Positions 1-11,300 of a stretch of 64,000 nt of DNA are shown piece after piece. This DNA is from Marisa cornuarietis (Eukaryota; Mollusca; Gastropoda; Architaenioglossa; Ampullariidae): positions 2,188,001 to 2,252,000 of the forward strand of contig SMMW01000565.1 of assembly GCA_004794655.1 (NCBI GenBank), read 5' to 3'. The translations under genes and the position numbers were made by a program. The notes beneath the pieces were generated by a model. The model was not told where the DNA came from. It saw only the letters and a program-made list of their open reading frames with translations, and did not search any database. Position 1 is the first letter of the stretch. Each line of letters opens with the position of its first letter.

Positions 1-660
1 ATTGTGGCACGTACAGCACATTGCTAAAAAAAGTTATATGTTGAGGAAGGTTTATTTTTTTATTTAGCAAGTTTTCCACACGACACAGAAATAAGAACAA
101 GTAGATTTTGTTATAAAAATGTTTTAAATGTCTTAGCTCGAAGATAGTCTCAATACGTTGGACATTAAAAGCAAACATACAAATATGGAATAAACACAGC
201 GCACAAACACAGATGTAAACATAACAAGCAAGTATACAGAAACACAACAACACAGCATCAAAAGAAGCCATTAAGGTCCTGTGGTCAAGGCGAGGTACAG
301 AAGGGTCAGTCTCAGCATTTCGTTTGATGTTTTGTTTTTAATTGAACTTCTAGGGGCGACATAGCCGAGAGCAGAGTACAACCCTGGCACCGAGAAATAG
401 TGGACACTGCAGTCGCCGAGAAATATTCAGAAAGCGAGATACAGGATGGTACAAAACATTTATCATCATCTCCGTTGGCATCGTTGACATGCATGGATTG
501 GAAATGTAATCTGCTGAAAATGTAGTCAAAATAAAAAAAGAGCAAATACTTGTAGATCACAAAAAAAGAGTGCATGGTCCATACAGCCGGAAAAATTACA
601 TTTATATTGGAGTGGCGATGATAACTTGAGAGAAAAACTTCAGACAAATAGACAAACGAA
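1..660. other. Noncoding, AT-rich, nothing specific
   Basis: No domain-bearing frame, no pol III boxes and no repeat structure. A 111-codon minus-strand frame (312-647) has no recognisable content. Confidence 0.5.
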
Positions 661-666
661 GACTAT

Positions 667-690
667 CCCCACCCCACCCCACCCCACCCC

Positions 691-736
<46 letters not shown>
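667..736 (+). repeat. (CCCCA)n then (CA)n
   Basis: About five CCCCA units followed by about 23 CA dinucleotides. Confidence 0.95.
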
Positions 737-737
<1 letters not shown>

Positions 738-1517
738 GTTGACAGACAGTCAAAATATAAATTATCTGGCCGGTAAAGCTGGGATCACAAGAAATGTTTG
801 TTACTTTTGTGTTCTATGGTCTACAAGAAATGGACAAGTCTTGAAGACTTCACATCCATGTTAAAAATAATTTATACGAAGAAGTAAATAATGCATTAAC
901 TCCTGCATAGTTTATGCAGCCTTATAAAGTGAAACATGGCTGTGACACCGGGAACATGAATGAATTACGGCCACTCGACAAGATGGCGACCAGCAACAGT
1001 GAGTCAGGAAGGGGAGACAGAGAGCACGGCCACTGAACGAGAGGAGAGAGAGAGAGACATCGCCGGAGACAATTTTATAGGCTAAGAGATGGCGCCACGG
1101 TATTAACATGTGATGAGGGGGCTAACACGCGCTCTCTCACTCTATCTTGGCGGTAGAGTCAGGTTCCAGTCACCTCATCCCTGGAGACACAGGGGAGAAC
1201 GTGTCATGGCGGCTATTGTCCAGACTGCATTAGTCATGTTGCTGCACATTCAAGAGAAATGGGGTGGAAAAACGGAAAAAGGGATGAGAAGGGAACGAGA
1301 AAGAGAGAATGAAGATACGAGAGGAAGAGAGAAGTGGAGAGATAAAGAAAGTGAAAGAAGGGAGCGAGAGAAGGTGAGTGGAGGGAGTGTGATTTCTATG
1401 GCGTCTTTTCCTACCATTGTTTACTAATTACTGAGTCCTCTTAGTACCGAGTTGGTACACAAGTCGCATCGAGACCTCCATCCATTTTTGTCTGTCAGCA
1501 GCCATTTTAGTTTTGTT

Positions 1518-1580
1518 GTTTTTTAAGGCGAGCTCAAAGCGCTTTACATAAAAACAAGATATAATAATAATAAAAACCGC
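1518..1580 (-). mobile_element. Short SINE/LINE 3' end fragment, reverse orientation
   Basis: On the minus strand it reads TGTAAAGCGCTTTGAGCTCG, next to ATT-type repeats (ATAATAATAATA on the plus strand). This is the same kind of 3' end as at 48.1 kb. Only the terminus remains. It abuts the 1603 MITE. Confidence 0.4.
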
Positions 1581-1602
1581 TAGGGGCACAGGGTCATCAC
1601 TT

Positions 1603-1871
1603 CTGGGGCCAGTTGCACAACACATTTATAATTTTAAACACTTTTAGGCCTTAACTCTGTTTAGATAATTAGTTTAAAGTGCACACCACTATTTCAGAAT
1701 TTTTAAAACTAAAACTGCTTTAAGTAAGATAAAGTTGTTGAAGTCTGACCTTCCGTCCTGTCAGTACAATTTTTTGATGTTTTTCTGCAATGCATCAAAA
1801 TGGCTCAGAAGAGATTTTGCTTCTTTAGAACAGTTTTAAGGTTTAGAAACGTGTAGTGCAACTGGCCCCTG
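1603..1871. mobile_element. MITE with GGGGCCAGTTGCAC termini
   Basis: The left end CTGGGGCCAGTTGCAC (from 1603) and right end (reverse complement CAGGGGCCAGTTGCAC, ending 1871) are inverted repeats extending over about 20 bp. The interior is AT-rich with no coding capacity. No clear target duplication is visible, so the superfamily is not assigned. A solo terminus of the same type is at 52367-52387. Confidence 0.72.
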
Positions 1872-2690
1872 TAATCGAGGAAGCATGAGAGTGTGATTGA
1901 AGGAAAAGAGAAATAGAGAAATGAAAGGGTGTACTGACAAGAAGTAGAGAGGACAAGAGAGAAAAAGAGGCGAAGTGAAAGAAAAAAGAGAACAGATTGG
2001 AAGGAAAACAGAGAGATAGGGAGGGAATGGAGGGAAAGAGAGAAAAGGCAAGTGACAGAATAGTAGTTGCTTGTAAACACGAAGTTATTCGAGGCGGCGG
2101 CGAGGGGAAGCAAGACAGACGGCGGGTGGGTGTAGGCGGGTAGGAGGCAGGGGACGGTGAGGAGAATGAACTGTGCCGAAGGTTCACTTCTGTCGATTGT
2201 AGATTGTCTGTAACTGGGGGACATTTAACACAGGCTGGCCTTTTAAACTCTGGCTATTTGCAGGTCCAAAATAATCAACAGCTTAGAAACACTGCAAACT
2301 GATGGTGATAATAGGCGAGAAAGAGAAAATGAACATGGAAGAGAAAGAGAATAGACAGTGATAAGAGGACTGAGAAAAGAAAAAGGAAAAAGAAAAAAAT
2401 CAAAGGGAATGGGAGGGAGGTGGGAAGAGAGAGAGAGAGAGAAAGAAAAGACAGAGAAGAGAAAGATAAGGAGCAGACAGAAGAGTTATAGAGAAAGACA
2501 GTGAGAGCAGAGAATTAGGTTGGAAAAGTTAGAGAAAAAGAAGAATGAGAGAGAGAGAAAGGAAAGAGAGAAGAAAGAAAAGAAAGAGAGAGGTTGGAGA
2601 TTGAGGAGGGAAAGAGAGAATGAGAGAGAAGAAGGGATGGGAAAACGAGAACGAGACAAAAAGAGAAAGGTGTATGAAATAATGAGAGAA
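1872..2690 (+). repeat. Polypurine-rich stretch
   Basis: Over 800 bp dominated by GA, GAAA and GGGA words with few pyrimidines, especially 1890-2060 and 2310-2690. A shorter one lies at 1250-1380. The minus-strand Ser/Leu/Phe/Pro frames here (up to 139 codons) are compositional. Such tracts can form triplex DNA. Confidence 0.75.
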
Positions 2691-2759
2691 TAGGTTAACT
2701 GACGGCTGAAGTGCATCCACAAATTAGCCCCCAACAACTACTTTTTCTTCTCTTTCTTT

Positions 2760-5700
2760 GCCTCTTGTGGTTTTGCGAGGAAATTGGTAAAAAAAAAAAA
2801 AGAGGGCCAGTGTAAACTCACACATGGCAGCATGGGTTTTGACTGTAGGTCTCTGGCCTCCCCTCCTCCCCAATATTCGCTTGACGGTCAGACCTCCCAA
2901 GATAAGAACTAACTGCTGGTGTCGTCACTCACCTCACCTGCTTTCTCTCTAACTCGCACCTGTGGCACGACGGCATCGCAGGCTGATTAGACGATTCCCC
3001 CTTTTCCCCCGTTTTTATTCTTTCATTGTTTTCATCCTCCTTTATCTTCTCTTCTTTCTTTATTTTCTTATAGTCTTTCATCTCTCTATCTCATGCTTTT
3101 CTCTTCCCAGTAGTTATTTTAAATTGGGGATGTAGAACTTATTTCTTCTGTCTTGTTCGCTCTCTCCCTTCCTTTCAAGCAAACACCTTTCTTTCGCTCC
3201 AATAAACGTCCCTTCACTATTTACTTATATATTTATTTACAACACGGAAGTGCAGCCTTCCACCCACACAGGAGCGGAGCCCTCAGGAGACCCAGGGCAG
3301 GGGAAACAGTTGTCAGCAGGACGGGAAGTCACCGCAGTAATGAGAAGTCTCCTCCCCCCTCTCCTGGGGGGACAGCTGACCAGTCCACGTCGTGTAGGAC
3401 TTTAATTAGACGCCTTTCTGGTCCGTCAGGAGCAATCAGCTCCCACACTGTGCCCCTGGCCGTCTAGACGTGGTTTATGTATTGTTCCAATATCAAACCG
3501 GACCTGACTGGGAAAGCTAGCTGGTCCATCTATAATTAAAGCTGCTTTTCTTCCTGGCTATTTTCAGTTTGCGCTTTCAATGAGTCTTCGTTAGGCTTTA
3601 GCTGGGGAGGATGAGTGGAGGGGGGGAATCATAACATTCGCTGACAATACTGAAAGGCAATGGTCTGTAGACTATATTCACGTCATGATGGCTCCGTTAC
3701 AGGCATTAGGGACCCACTAATATTATGATGCAGTTCGTAAAGGGTCAGAGCGAAATTGTCTTTGATATGTATACCGCTCCGCCTCCTTCTTCCATACATT
3801 TCTCAGTTACTACCAGCGAAAATGAACTAAAATTCTTTGAAAACGTTTCTTTAGGTTTGTGTTCAGGTTTTACAACGCGTGAGGCACGAGAAGAACTCCA
3901 GGATCAGGACAACAACCTCCACACAACGGTATCGCCATCAAAAGACTGCATGCGCACTAACAGCGACCGTTAGGCACATAAAGCCTTTATTACGTAACAG
4001 CCCATTAATCCCTGCCCTCGGCGACCCCCCGTCACAGAGAGAACGTGACTAGAGTGTAAACAAGATGGGGCTGTAACTGTCTTTAATACGTTCTTTCCTC
4101 TTTGATTCTCCCCTTCCCCTCAGCTTTCGCTTGCCTCACAAGAAAGCTACCCCCACCCCACCCCAACCCCTTAAAACCTCCCAACTTTCCAGCTGTTTAA
4201 TGGCGTCTGGCTCTCACCACGTCGAGCACGCGGAGTTCGCTGCATAAAAAAATATTTTAAAAATTATTTTGCTGCGCATGTGCAGATCAAGCTTTATGGG
4301 GGCAGGGGGGTGGGTGTAGGTGGGGAACAGCTTTGCCTCCAAGTCGATGATTAGGAGGTAATTACCTGTTCCCCACCTTTTTAAAATAACGATCAAAGGT
4401 TAGAAGAGGATGATGTCTTTCAGATAGATATACACGTGTAAGACATACTGGGAGACGAACGCATTGCGAGGAACACAGTATGCGTGCGTGCGCTTGCGCG
4501 TGGGCACGTGTGTGTGTGTTCAGCTGGATAGCCACCTCTGTTGTCATATCCTAATAACAGGAAATAATATCCTTACCACCCCAAACACATTTCTGTACCA
4601 AAGAGACCCAGGTCTTTTGATAGCTGCTCCAAAAAGAAGCGAAAGCAGCGAATGAGAGCTAGTTATGATGCTGTACACAAGGGGGCGCTGTCAGCTGCTG
4701 GACGGAGATTGACTCGAGTAGCCAGTGGAGCTTCGTTTCTAAGTTAGCACGCAGGTGATGCCATCTCCATGACACATTTGGTCGCGTGCCTTTCCTTCTC
4801 ATCACTCTAAGCTCCATTTTTATCAGGAGCCAAAAGTACAGGTACATAGGCTCCTGGTATCATAAACAGTTCTCCCACTAACAAAAAGCGAGCTGATGTT
4901 ATGTTGCCTGAAGATACCTGAGTGGCTAATAGCTGGCAGACTATTAGTTCATTCCTTCATTATTGCCTCGGACAAGACGGATATTTATTCGTTGCTTAGA
5001 AAATGTATTTCATCTCAAAGTTTTGCATTTATACTACAGTTGATTGAACAACATGGAACTGTTGCGTTTGTTAATTAAGCCAATACACAGAAAATAGACC
5101 ATTAAAGTGTGACTGTATAAACCACTTAGGAAAGTAGGAATTTTTTATCCCTCTCCTACCCTACCCTACCTCTGTTCATTAATTTTGTCTGTCCGTCTTT
5201 CTCTCTTGTTCTGTGTATGCGAGCGCTTGCACGCGTGTGCGTACGAACGTTCATGTGTGTTTGTCCTCTCTTTCCCTTTTTTTCCCTGTAGATTTCGGAA
5301 TCAGTAAGAATGAAAGCAGGGAAAATAAAAACCATAGTGAAAAATTGGGAGAGAGAAGAAGACAGAATAACACACACGATCTACCCAGCTGACCACCTGA
5401 AGGGAAACCGAGAGCCGTAACCAGTCGAGTGAAAAGCACGGAAGACTGCTATCCAGACGGACTACAAAATTTGTAAAATTTTGGAATGATTCCCATATGA
5501 GAATTTTTTTTCTATTTGTCACGGTTGATGTTTTAACTGGTAAGACAACGCTGTTTCCTGAAAAGTTCAAGATGACGGTTGTCAAGCACGTGCAAGAATA
5601 ACGGTTGACAGTGTGATGTTGCCGACAGATCAGGTGACGTAGCACGTGCATTTTTTCAAAGCCAGGCATGTCCACTGACCACAGACACACGACTGCCAGG

Positions 5701-5777
5701 GCAGCAGTACACACTATCACCACCCGACTCATCTCTGTTGGGCAGGAACGGTCTGCTCGCTGTAACACCAAAGCCAC
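2760..5777. other. Noncoding interval
   Basis: Apart from candidate block A I see only unique AT-rich sequence, a poly(A) run near 2790, and short GT or CCCA stretches. Frames of 60-80 codons show no family similarity. The 189-codon minus-strand frame beginning at 5870 starts inside the SINE. Confidence 0.5.
3245..3475 (+). promoter_or_regulatory. Candidate conserved regulatory block A
   Basis: Unique, GC-richer sequence between AT-rich flanks, with an E-box CAGCTG (3373-3378), the homeodomain-type TTTAATTAGA (3401-3410) and a short GGAGC-AATCA-GCTCC hairpin near 3430. A 104-codon open frame across it has no recognisable content. The regulatory role is inference. Confidence 0.25.
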
Positions 5778-5788
5778 GTCATCAACAC

Positions 5789-6068
5789 AGGGGAAGCGGA
5801 TGGCCAAGTGGTTAGAGCGCTGGCGTCCGAAGCGAGAGCGCGTTGGTTCAATTCCCGATAAGCGCAGCAAACTTCCCCCAGTCGACCCAGCTGACGGGAA
5901 TGGGTACCTGACTCCTTAGAGGGTTGGGGAAGGTAAGGCAGCGAGGGAGAGGAGATTGGCACCACCCTCATGTAAAAGCTGGACCCGAGAAAAGTGGGGT
6001 CTCTAACACCTCACTCCCCAACGACCTGAAAAAGGTTATGGGATGACCTTTGCCTTTTTGCCTTACCT
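5789..6068 (+). mobile_element. tRNA-derived SINE, full length, with target duplication
   Basis: The head has a pol III A box TGGCCAAGTGG (5801-5811) and B box GGTTCAATTCC (5845-5855) at tRNA-like spacing. A non-tRNA body follows (CCCCAGTCGACCCAGCTG, GGTACCTGACTCC, GTGGGGTCTCTAACACCTCA), and the tail ends AAAAAGGTTATGGG. Identical 11-bp repeats GTCATCAACAC flank it (5778-5788 and 6069-6079). Further copies of the same family lie at 52.7 kb (minus) and, diverged, at 33.1 and 33.8 kb. The tRNA-like part is not a working tRNA gene because it lacks a proper acceptor end and 3' terminator. Confidence 0.88.
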
Positions 6069-6959
6069 GTCATCAACACGAGACCATTTCACGGACCCGC
6101 AACACAGTCAACGCAGAAACTTTGAATTTACCACAGAAATTGAAAGAAATGAACCACAGAGGGTGGTCATGCATGCAAGCAAGGAACTGTTTTGTAGCCA
6201 CAGCAGGCGTCTGGTGTTTTCATCTTCGACGATAATAATCAAAAAGAAAATGAAGGACGGGATGGATAGTAGTGGGTGGGAAATGGTTTAGGGAAAAAAG
6301 CAAATTAAAAGAAAGCAAAATGCAGACTGCAAGAGATCGAGAGAGTGAGCGCAGTTCGACAGCGGCTTCCCAGCATCCCCAACCCACCCAGTGCTGACGA
6401 TGCTTCTTCCTGTGACGAGTACCCGCAGGTAAAACCAAAAAAAGTGTAAAGGGTGGTAGTGGGGTGTCGGTCGGGTGGGGATGGAGATCCCGTGGTGGTT
6501 AAGTGCTGACAGGCATCACAATGGCGCTGACACCCGATGGGCACGACCAGGCGTCGACAGATCACGTGACTGCAGCAGTGCCTAGCCTTATCATCTGCCA
6601 GTTCTCCCGTGGCAGCCAGGCTGGGTAACCAACCTTCTCAACCATGTTTGCATCATAGAACAGTATATTTTCAGACGCAGAGTTTTCTGGCAGCAAAATA
6701 ACAACGATTATGAGTAAATTCCAGTGTTCTAAATAATTTTATCAAGGCGTTTATTTATTTATTTATTTTTGGAATAGCTACATAACAGTCTCTGCCCCTT
6801 CTAGCTTCTAGAAAGAATGTGAATTTTCAAAGCTCTGCTCTTTACTCTCATCCTTTCTGCAAATATTTTTTCTTGCTGGTTGAAGATCTTGATTCGTAAC
6901 ACCTTCACAGGATAAAAAAAATGTTTTTTCCTCTTGTCTAGTGGCGCGTAGCTGCTGGT

Positions 6960-7110
6960 GTGTGCAGCATTGCGCGCTTTTATCTCACTTCCTTCTATCA
7001 AAAGATTTTATCGGACTCGCAGCGGACATCAGGGCGCCTTTGAAGCGAAATTTCTGAGGACCCGCGCCGCCGCCAAGCGAGTGTTTACGAGGCTAGGAAC
7101 TGCGGTTTAA
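6960..7110 (+). promoter_or_regulatory. Candidate conserved regulatory block B
   Basis: Unique block with ATCAAAAG and CTTTGAAG (TCF/LEF-like), a CCGCGCCGCCGCC stretch and a forkhead-type TGTTTAC (7082-7088). No coding frame. Regulatory role inferred only from motif clustering. Confidence 0.2.
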
Positions 7111-7932
7111 TGAGAAAAAGGAAGGAGGGCAGCATATGAGTTAAGCAGACACAGTCGTGCTGAAGAAAAAAAAAACCCATTACAGGTGAAAGTAAGAGGT
7201 CGTTACAAATACAGGTAACAAACCAAAGAGGGTGGGGAGGGGAGGATGCGTACTCCAGCCACCAGTACGGTAACTGGCTTTAGTCAACATAAAAAATAAT
7301 AAAAAAAAGAACAACTCCCCTAAAAAATGAAGTGAAAACGGCACCGTGGAGCTTAGACAAAAGTACTGACTGCAAAATGACTGCGGAGTGAATCCTTATT
7401 AAAGATTTCTGAAACATGAATGTAGTAGAATAAAATTAGTGTAAATTAATGTAAACCTTCAATGACTGCAGGTAAAACTCTTTAAATTCTATCTGACAGC
7501 AGAATAACATTTCATAAGTCATTTCATGTGGGAAAAATAGAGAAATCAAGGAAAAGCGTCTCGTCCCCGTAGTTACGACGTACTGTCCAGACCCTGTGAA
7601 GATTACTTTATGTTACTGTACCCCAGGGAATCTTTGCCTCTAGTTTATAACTACATTCCCAGGGGTAAGGCAACATCCACAAAATCTGGACACCGCTTTA
7701 TAAGGCAGTAGAACATCAAGATGATTGGGCAATAAGAAAAAGGTAAAATTTATTTTGCCTGTGAGTTTCCTAGGAGTAAGGAATTATGTAATCTTAATTT
7801 GCATAAATCTCTTTATTATAACATTATTGTTTGACTAGCTAGCAGACTGATGCCTTAGAAATCGTGTTTGCTTTACTACAGCACACGTCAATTGGCATTT
7901 TATTTACACTTTTACAGAAATGTTTGGGTCAC

Positions 7933-7990
7933 GCACACACACACACACACACACACACATTTTCTCTCTCTCTCTCACCCCCTCCCCCCA
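7933..7990 (+). repeat. (CA)n and (TC)n
   Basis: A short CA run, a TTTTC link, a TC run and C-rich sequence. Confidence 0.9.
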
Positions 7991-8664
7991 CACACAAAGG
8001 GGAAAATCCAATTTAAACATACTACTTTCACAAACGTACACATTTTATGAATGTATACACAAAACGTAGATATGCAGGCAAAGAAAGGAGATATGAAAGA
8101 AATCCTTTGCCAAAGTATAAGCGGCCAAAAGAATACTTTATACTATACAGCCCCATAGGTAGTGTGGGAGTAATTCGAAAACCCTTTTCCACTCATGGAT
8201 ACCGACACACTTCGAAGTATGAGGCACAGACACAGCAGACAGATCTGCGAATGGCGGCATCGAAAGGATTAAATGTTGTCACTGCTGCTTTATTAAAGAC
8301 CAACATTTTGCTGGCGCATCGAAGGAAACAGAAAAGACGTTATTAATGACGTCATCAAATAACTAATCAGCGCGTAATCAGACTCTTAACTGGACAGGGG
8401 CAAACGGTTAAAAAGTAAGGGGGAGGGAGCCAGTAAAGTATGGTCACATCACCGCTGCCTGTCCGAAACGAACAGTTATCCCAGCAGACGCAAGAAAAAA
8501 CACAAGCAGTATACGACCTTTAACCTCTGCCCTTAGGATCATGTATTACTGTCCAGAGTCCGTTAATAAGAAGTCAGGAAAGTCTGCAAAAACCACGTAT
8601 TTGGAATTGCATTTTTCTATTCCAGTGGGGAAAATGGCTGGATTAAAAAAGCCTTCCTATAGTG

Positions 8665-9114
8665 CATGGGTGGGCAAAGTTTTCTTTTTGCGGGCCGGTC
8701 TCAAAATTCTAAGCTATGGGGTGGGCCGGTAAATACCCACAACGAACCTAGTGATAATGGAATGGACAACAAATGAGTACATAGTAGGGTTCACTTACAG
8801 AATTTATTGTGTAATTTGAAGCTGCTTGAATTCGCTCACAAGAAAACTTTAAGATCAGCCTTTTCTTTGACGGCATCCGTCCCCGATGCTCTAACGACTC
8901 CATCATACATGTCAGTCGTGTTATTTATCATCTTTGTACTTTGTGTTAGAATGTTACGGACTGCCGATTTCTAACTCTGTTGTACTTGATAAATTATATT
9001 TCAATCAAAAAAAACCTATGCTGAATATAAAAAAAATTAAAAGAAGTGCATTTCACATTTTGGCAGAATCGCCGGTCCAAAGAGGTCCGCGGGCCGTACT
9101 TTGCCCACCTCTTG
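8665..9114. mobile_element. hAT-type MITE, 450 bp, with 8-bp target duplication
   Basis: The left end CATGGGTGGGCAAAG and the right end (reverse complement CAAGAGGTGGGCAAAG) form terminal inverted repeats, followed inside by matching GCGGGCCG blocks. The flanking 8-mers CTATAGTG (8657-8664) and CTCTAGTG (9115-9122) differ at one base, the duplication length of hAT transposases. CAGNGGTGGGCAAA termini are common to many animal hAT elements. The interior shows no transposase, so the copy is non-autonomous. A 118-codon open frame inside (8934-9290) runs out of the element and is not a gene. Confidence 0.85.
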
Positions 9115-9314
9115 CTCTAGTGTATTGTGATCACTGTTCTTACCATCGGGTCCATGCTTTCTTTACCTTTTTAATTCATGTGGTGTCTATCGCCCCCCCT
9201 CTCACCACTAAAAGTCTTACTACTACCATGACGGCGACAAAGAAAAAGGAAAAAAAAATTAAAAAGAACACGATGACGAAGATTGACTAGACACTAGGAA
9301 CCTCTACTATCAAC

Positions 9315-9840
9315 AGTCAAGAAACATAAGCTGGTCTTCTTTGGCCACGTGACCCGGCATGTCACTTTGTTGAAGACTATCCTTCAAGGCTCCTTGGAGG
9401 GGGGTCGACACTGCGGTGGTCAGAGAAAGAACTGACTTATGAACATCAAAGACTGGACTGGTCGTCCTGTACAGGGGCCGAGGTCTTGTCACGTCTCTAA
9501 GTTACGCATCGCTAAGCCTCAGGGGCCGAGGTCTTGTCACGTCTCTAATATGCCACATATAATGCAGTGTTGTTTGTCACATTTTAATTAATCCAACAAG
9601 CTGTCTGCTGGAAATTACTTGTAACAGTGACACACGCGCACCGACATAAGCGGCTTAGAGACTCTGCCGTACATTGCCGGTCTGTAAGTGGCTTAGAGAC
9701 GTGACAAGACCTCGGCCCCTGGACCTGCTGACTATCGCCCACAATAGGCAAGAGTGGCGGGCCCTGTCAGCTGCCGCGTATATCCATGTGATCCCCCCAA
9801 CCACAGGTGGCGGTCAAGGGACGATGACTGACTGACTGAA
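9315..9840 (+). pseudogene. LINE ORF2 C-terminal relic, split by a nested MITE
   Basis: 9316-9471 translates to KKHKLVFFGHVTR, KTILQGSLEGG and INIKDWTGRPV-like sequence. Resuming at 9722 it gives DLLTIAHNRQEWRALSAAA. This is the signature end of ORF2 in many invertebrate non-LTR elements (GHVxR, KTIL.G.LEG.R..G.QRK.W, I.DWTG, IAHNR.EW). One Trp codon in the QRKNW motif has become TGA. The frame is interrupted at 9472-9721 by an inverted-repeat element. The reverse-transcriptase core is not present nearby, so this is a 5'-truncated copy, probably related in type to the minus-strand relic at 22.6-23.2 kb. Confidence 0.82.
9472..9721. mobile_element. 250-bp MITE nested in a LINE relic, with duplicated left end
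   Basis: The ends are inverted repeats of about 30 bp. The left begins CAGGGGCCGAGGTCTTGTCA at 9472, and the right is its reverse complement ending at 9721. The left terminal sequence occurs a second time at 9520-9548, and part of the right subterminal motif (GCTTAGAGAC) also occurs twice (near 9650 and at 9691). The flanks GTCCTGTA and GACCTGCT agree at 5 of 8 positions, which hints at an 8-bp hAT-type duplication but does not prove it. Removing the element rejoins the interrupted LINE reading frame. Confidence 0.72.
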
Positions 9841-10611
9841 TCAGAGTTTCACTCCGACCCAACTTCCTCAAAAGCTGCTGGTCATACTCCCCCTCGCACT
9901 TAGGATGTAGTGAAATGTAATGACACAGCTGATGACAACGTGACAACATCGACATTTTCCTCCGAATACCGAGCCCTGCAATGGTTAGCAATGGACCTTA
10001 TCCACGCTCGGCTCTTCCGGTTTTCCGAAATCGAGGCCACGTGGTTACGAGGACGAATTGCTGTGTGCTGTGTGCCATTCTGTAAAATGATAACAGGTAT
10101 GATATGGTGGCCAGACTCTCGTTCCTTTCGTTTGCAAGTGATTACAAACTTTGAAAGCTTTGAATCTGAAAAATTTTGGGAGACAAAAATACAACCTTTC
10201 AAAGTAGGAGCTGAGTGTATAGCAGGCTTGTATTGCTTTTGAAAACTGCTTCAATAAATACAAGTATAGACGTATAGTTGACCACCTCTACAAGAATTAA
10301 AGCTAAGTTAAAAAGTTATTTGATAAAGATTTGCTTTGCTTGTAAATACAAAAATGTGGGCGCCTTTGTGTGTCAGCCTTTGTTAAAATTTATTTTCACA
10401 TGATGATACAAAAGGGCGATGTTTTCCTACTGCTGTGTTTTGCTCAAATGTCTGCAGGCAACACAATCAGATCTGGGAAGTCACACATAATAGAATTTTT
10501 TTTAATTCAGGTGGGAAGAAAAATTATATTTACGAGTATTAAAAATCATAAACATAAGAAATGTAAGTGTATACACCATGCAATATATTAAAATGATGTT
10601 GATAAAATTAT

Positions 10612-11300
10612 ACACCTTGGTCACACAGGTGCAAGGGAGATGTACACAATATGTCATATTTACATGTGGGAGAAAGCAAACTATGTTGTGACAATATCGC
10701 AAGAGAGGTGCATAGTGCAATAGATGCACATGAGGACAAAGCAAATGATACAGGGTAGTGAGACACAAATGCGAGAGATCTGTACATACTGAGTGTAATG
10801 AGTCAGGGGTAGGTCTTGTATTGTTTCGTGTGTGAATGGTGTCTTCTATTTGACGTCTTGTGTGCGTCATTTGTTCGTCGTCATTTTGGGAAAAGAATGA
10901 CGTAAAAAGAAGAAGAAACAAGACGGTTATGGCCAGATAGAAACAGAGAGCAGCGAGTTCTTCATCTTCCATAAATCAACTAGAAATCTCTAGACCTCCA
11001 TCCCCATCTACGGGGGGGGGGGCTCGTCGACCGTGGTGTATGTGTGTAATATGCGTCGTGCGTATGCAAGGTAAGTGTATGTGCGTACGTTTTATTACAC
11101 TGTGCAATATATGCAAAGGCAAAACAAATTGTACAGGTTGGTGACACACCTCGGAGATATGTGCACAAAATGCCAAATATTCACTTGAGGTAGAGTAAGT
11201 ATGCTCAGGTTGGTGGCACAGAAATGCTAGAAATGTTACAGTACACAATGAATGAAATATACACAAGTGTAAGGGGCAAAGTAAACTGTTCAAGTCAACG
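10612..11300 (+). repeat. Diverged ~70-bp tandem array, interrupted
   Basis: Units resemble TTGGTGACACA, AGAGATATGTACACAAT, TGCCATATTCACATG, AGCAAACTATACAGG. Copies start near 10618, 10684, 10754, 11139 and 11211. A partial copy near 11100 and unrelated sequence (10810-11095, with a G9 run) lie between. The array explains two back-to-back minus-strand frames of 156 and 105 codons (10502-10972, 10976-11293), which share the repeating Cys/His/Leu pattern and look noncoding. Confidence 0.6.

Larger units (their letters stand above)
6080..8656. other. Noncoding interval
   Basis: Unique sequence with candidate block B, a 12-of-13-bp inverted pair TACCCCAGGGAAT/ATTCCCAGGGGTA near 7620-7667, and a CA/TC repeat. 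A basic 99-codon frame (8047-8346) has no recognisable domain. Confidence 0.5.

Noticed and set aside
5797..5860. Possible tRNA gene
   Set aside because: A and B boxes are present but the acceptor stem does not pair and the sequence continues into a SINE body with target duplication.
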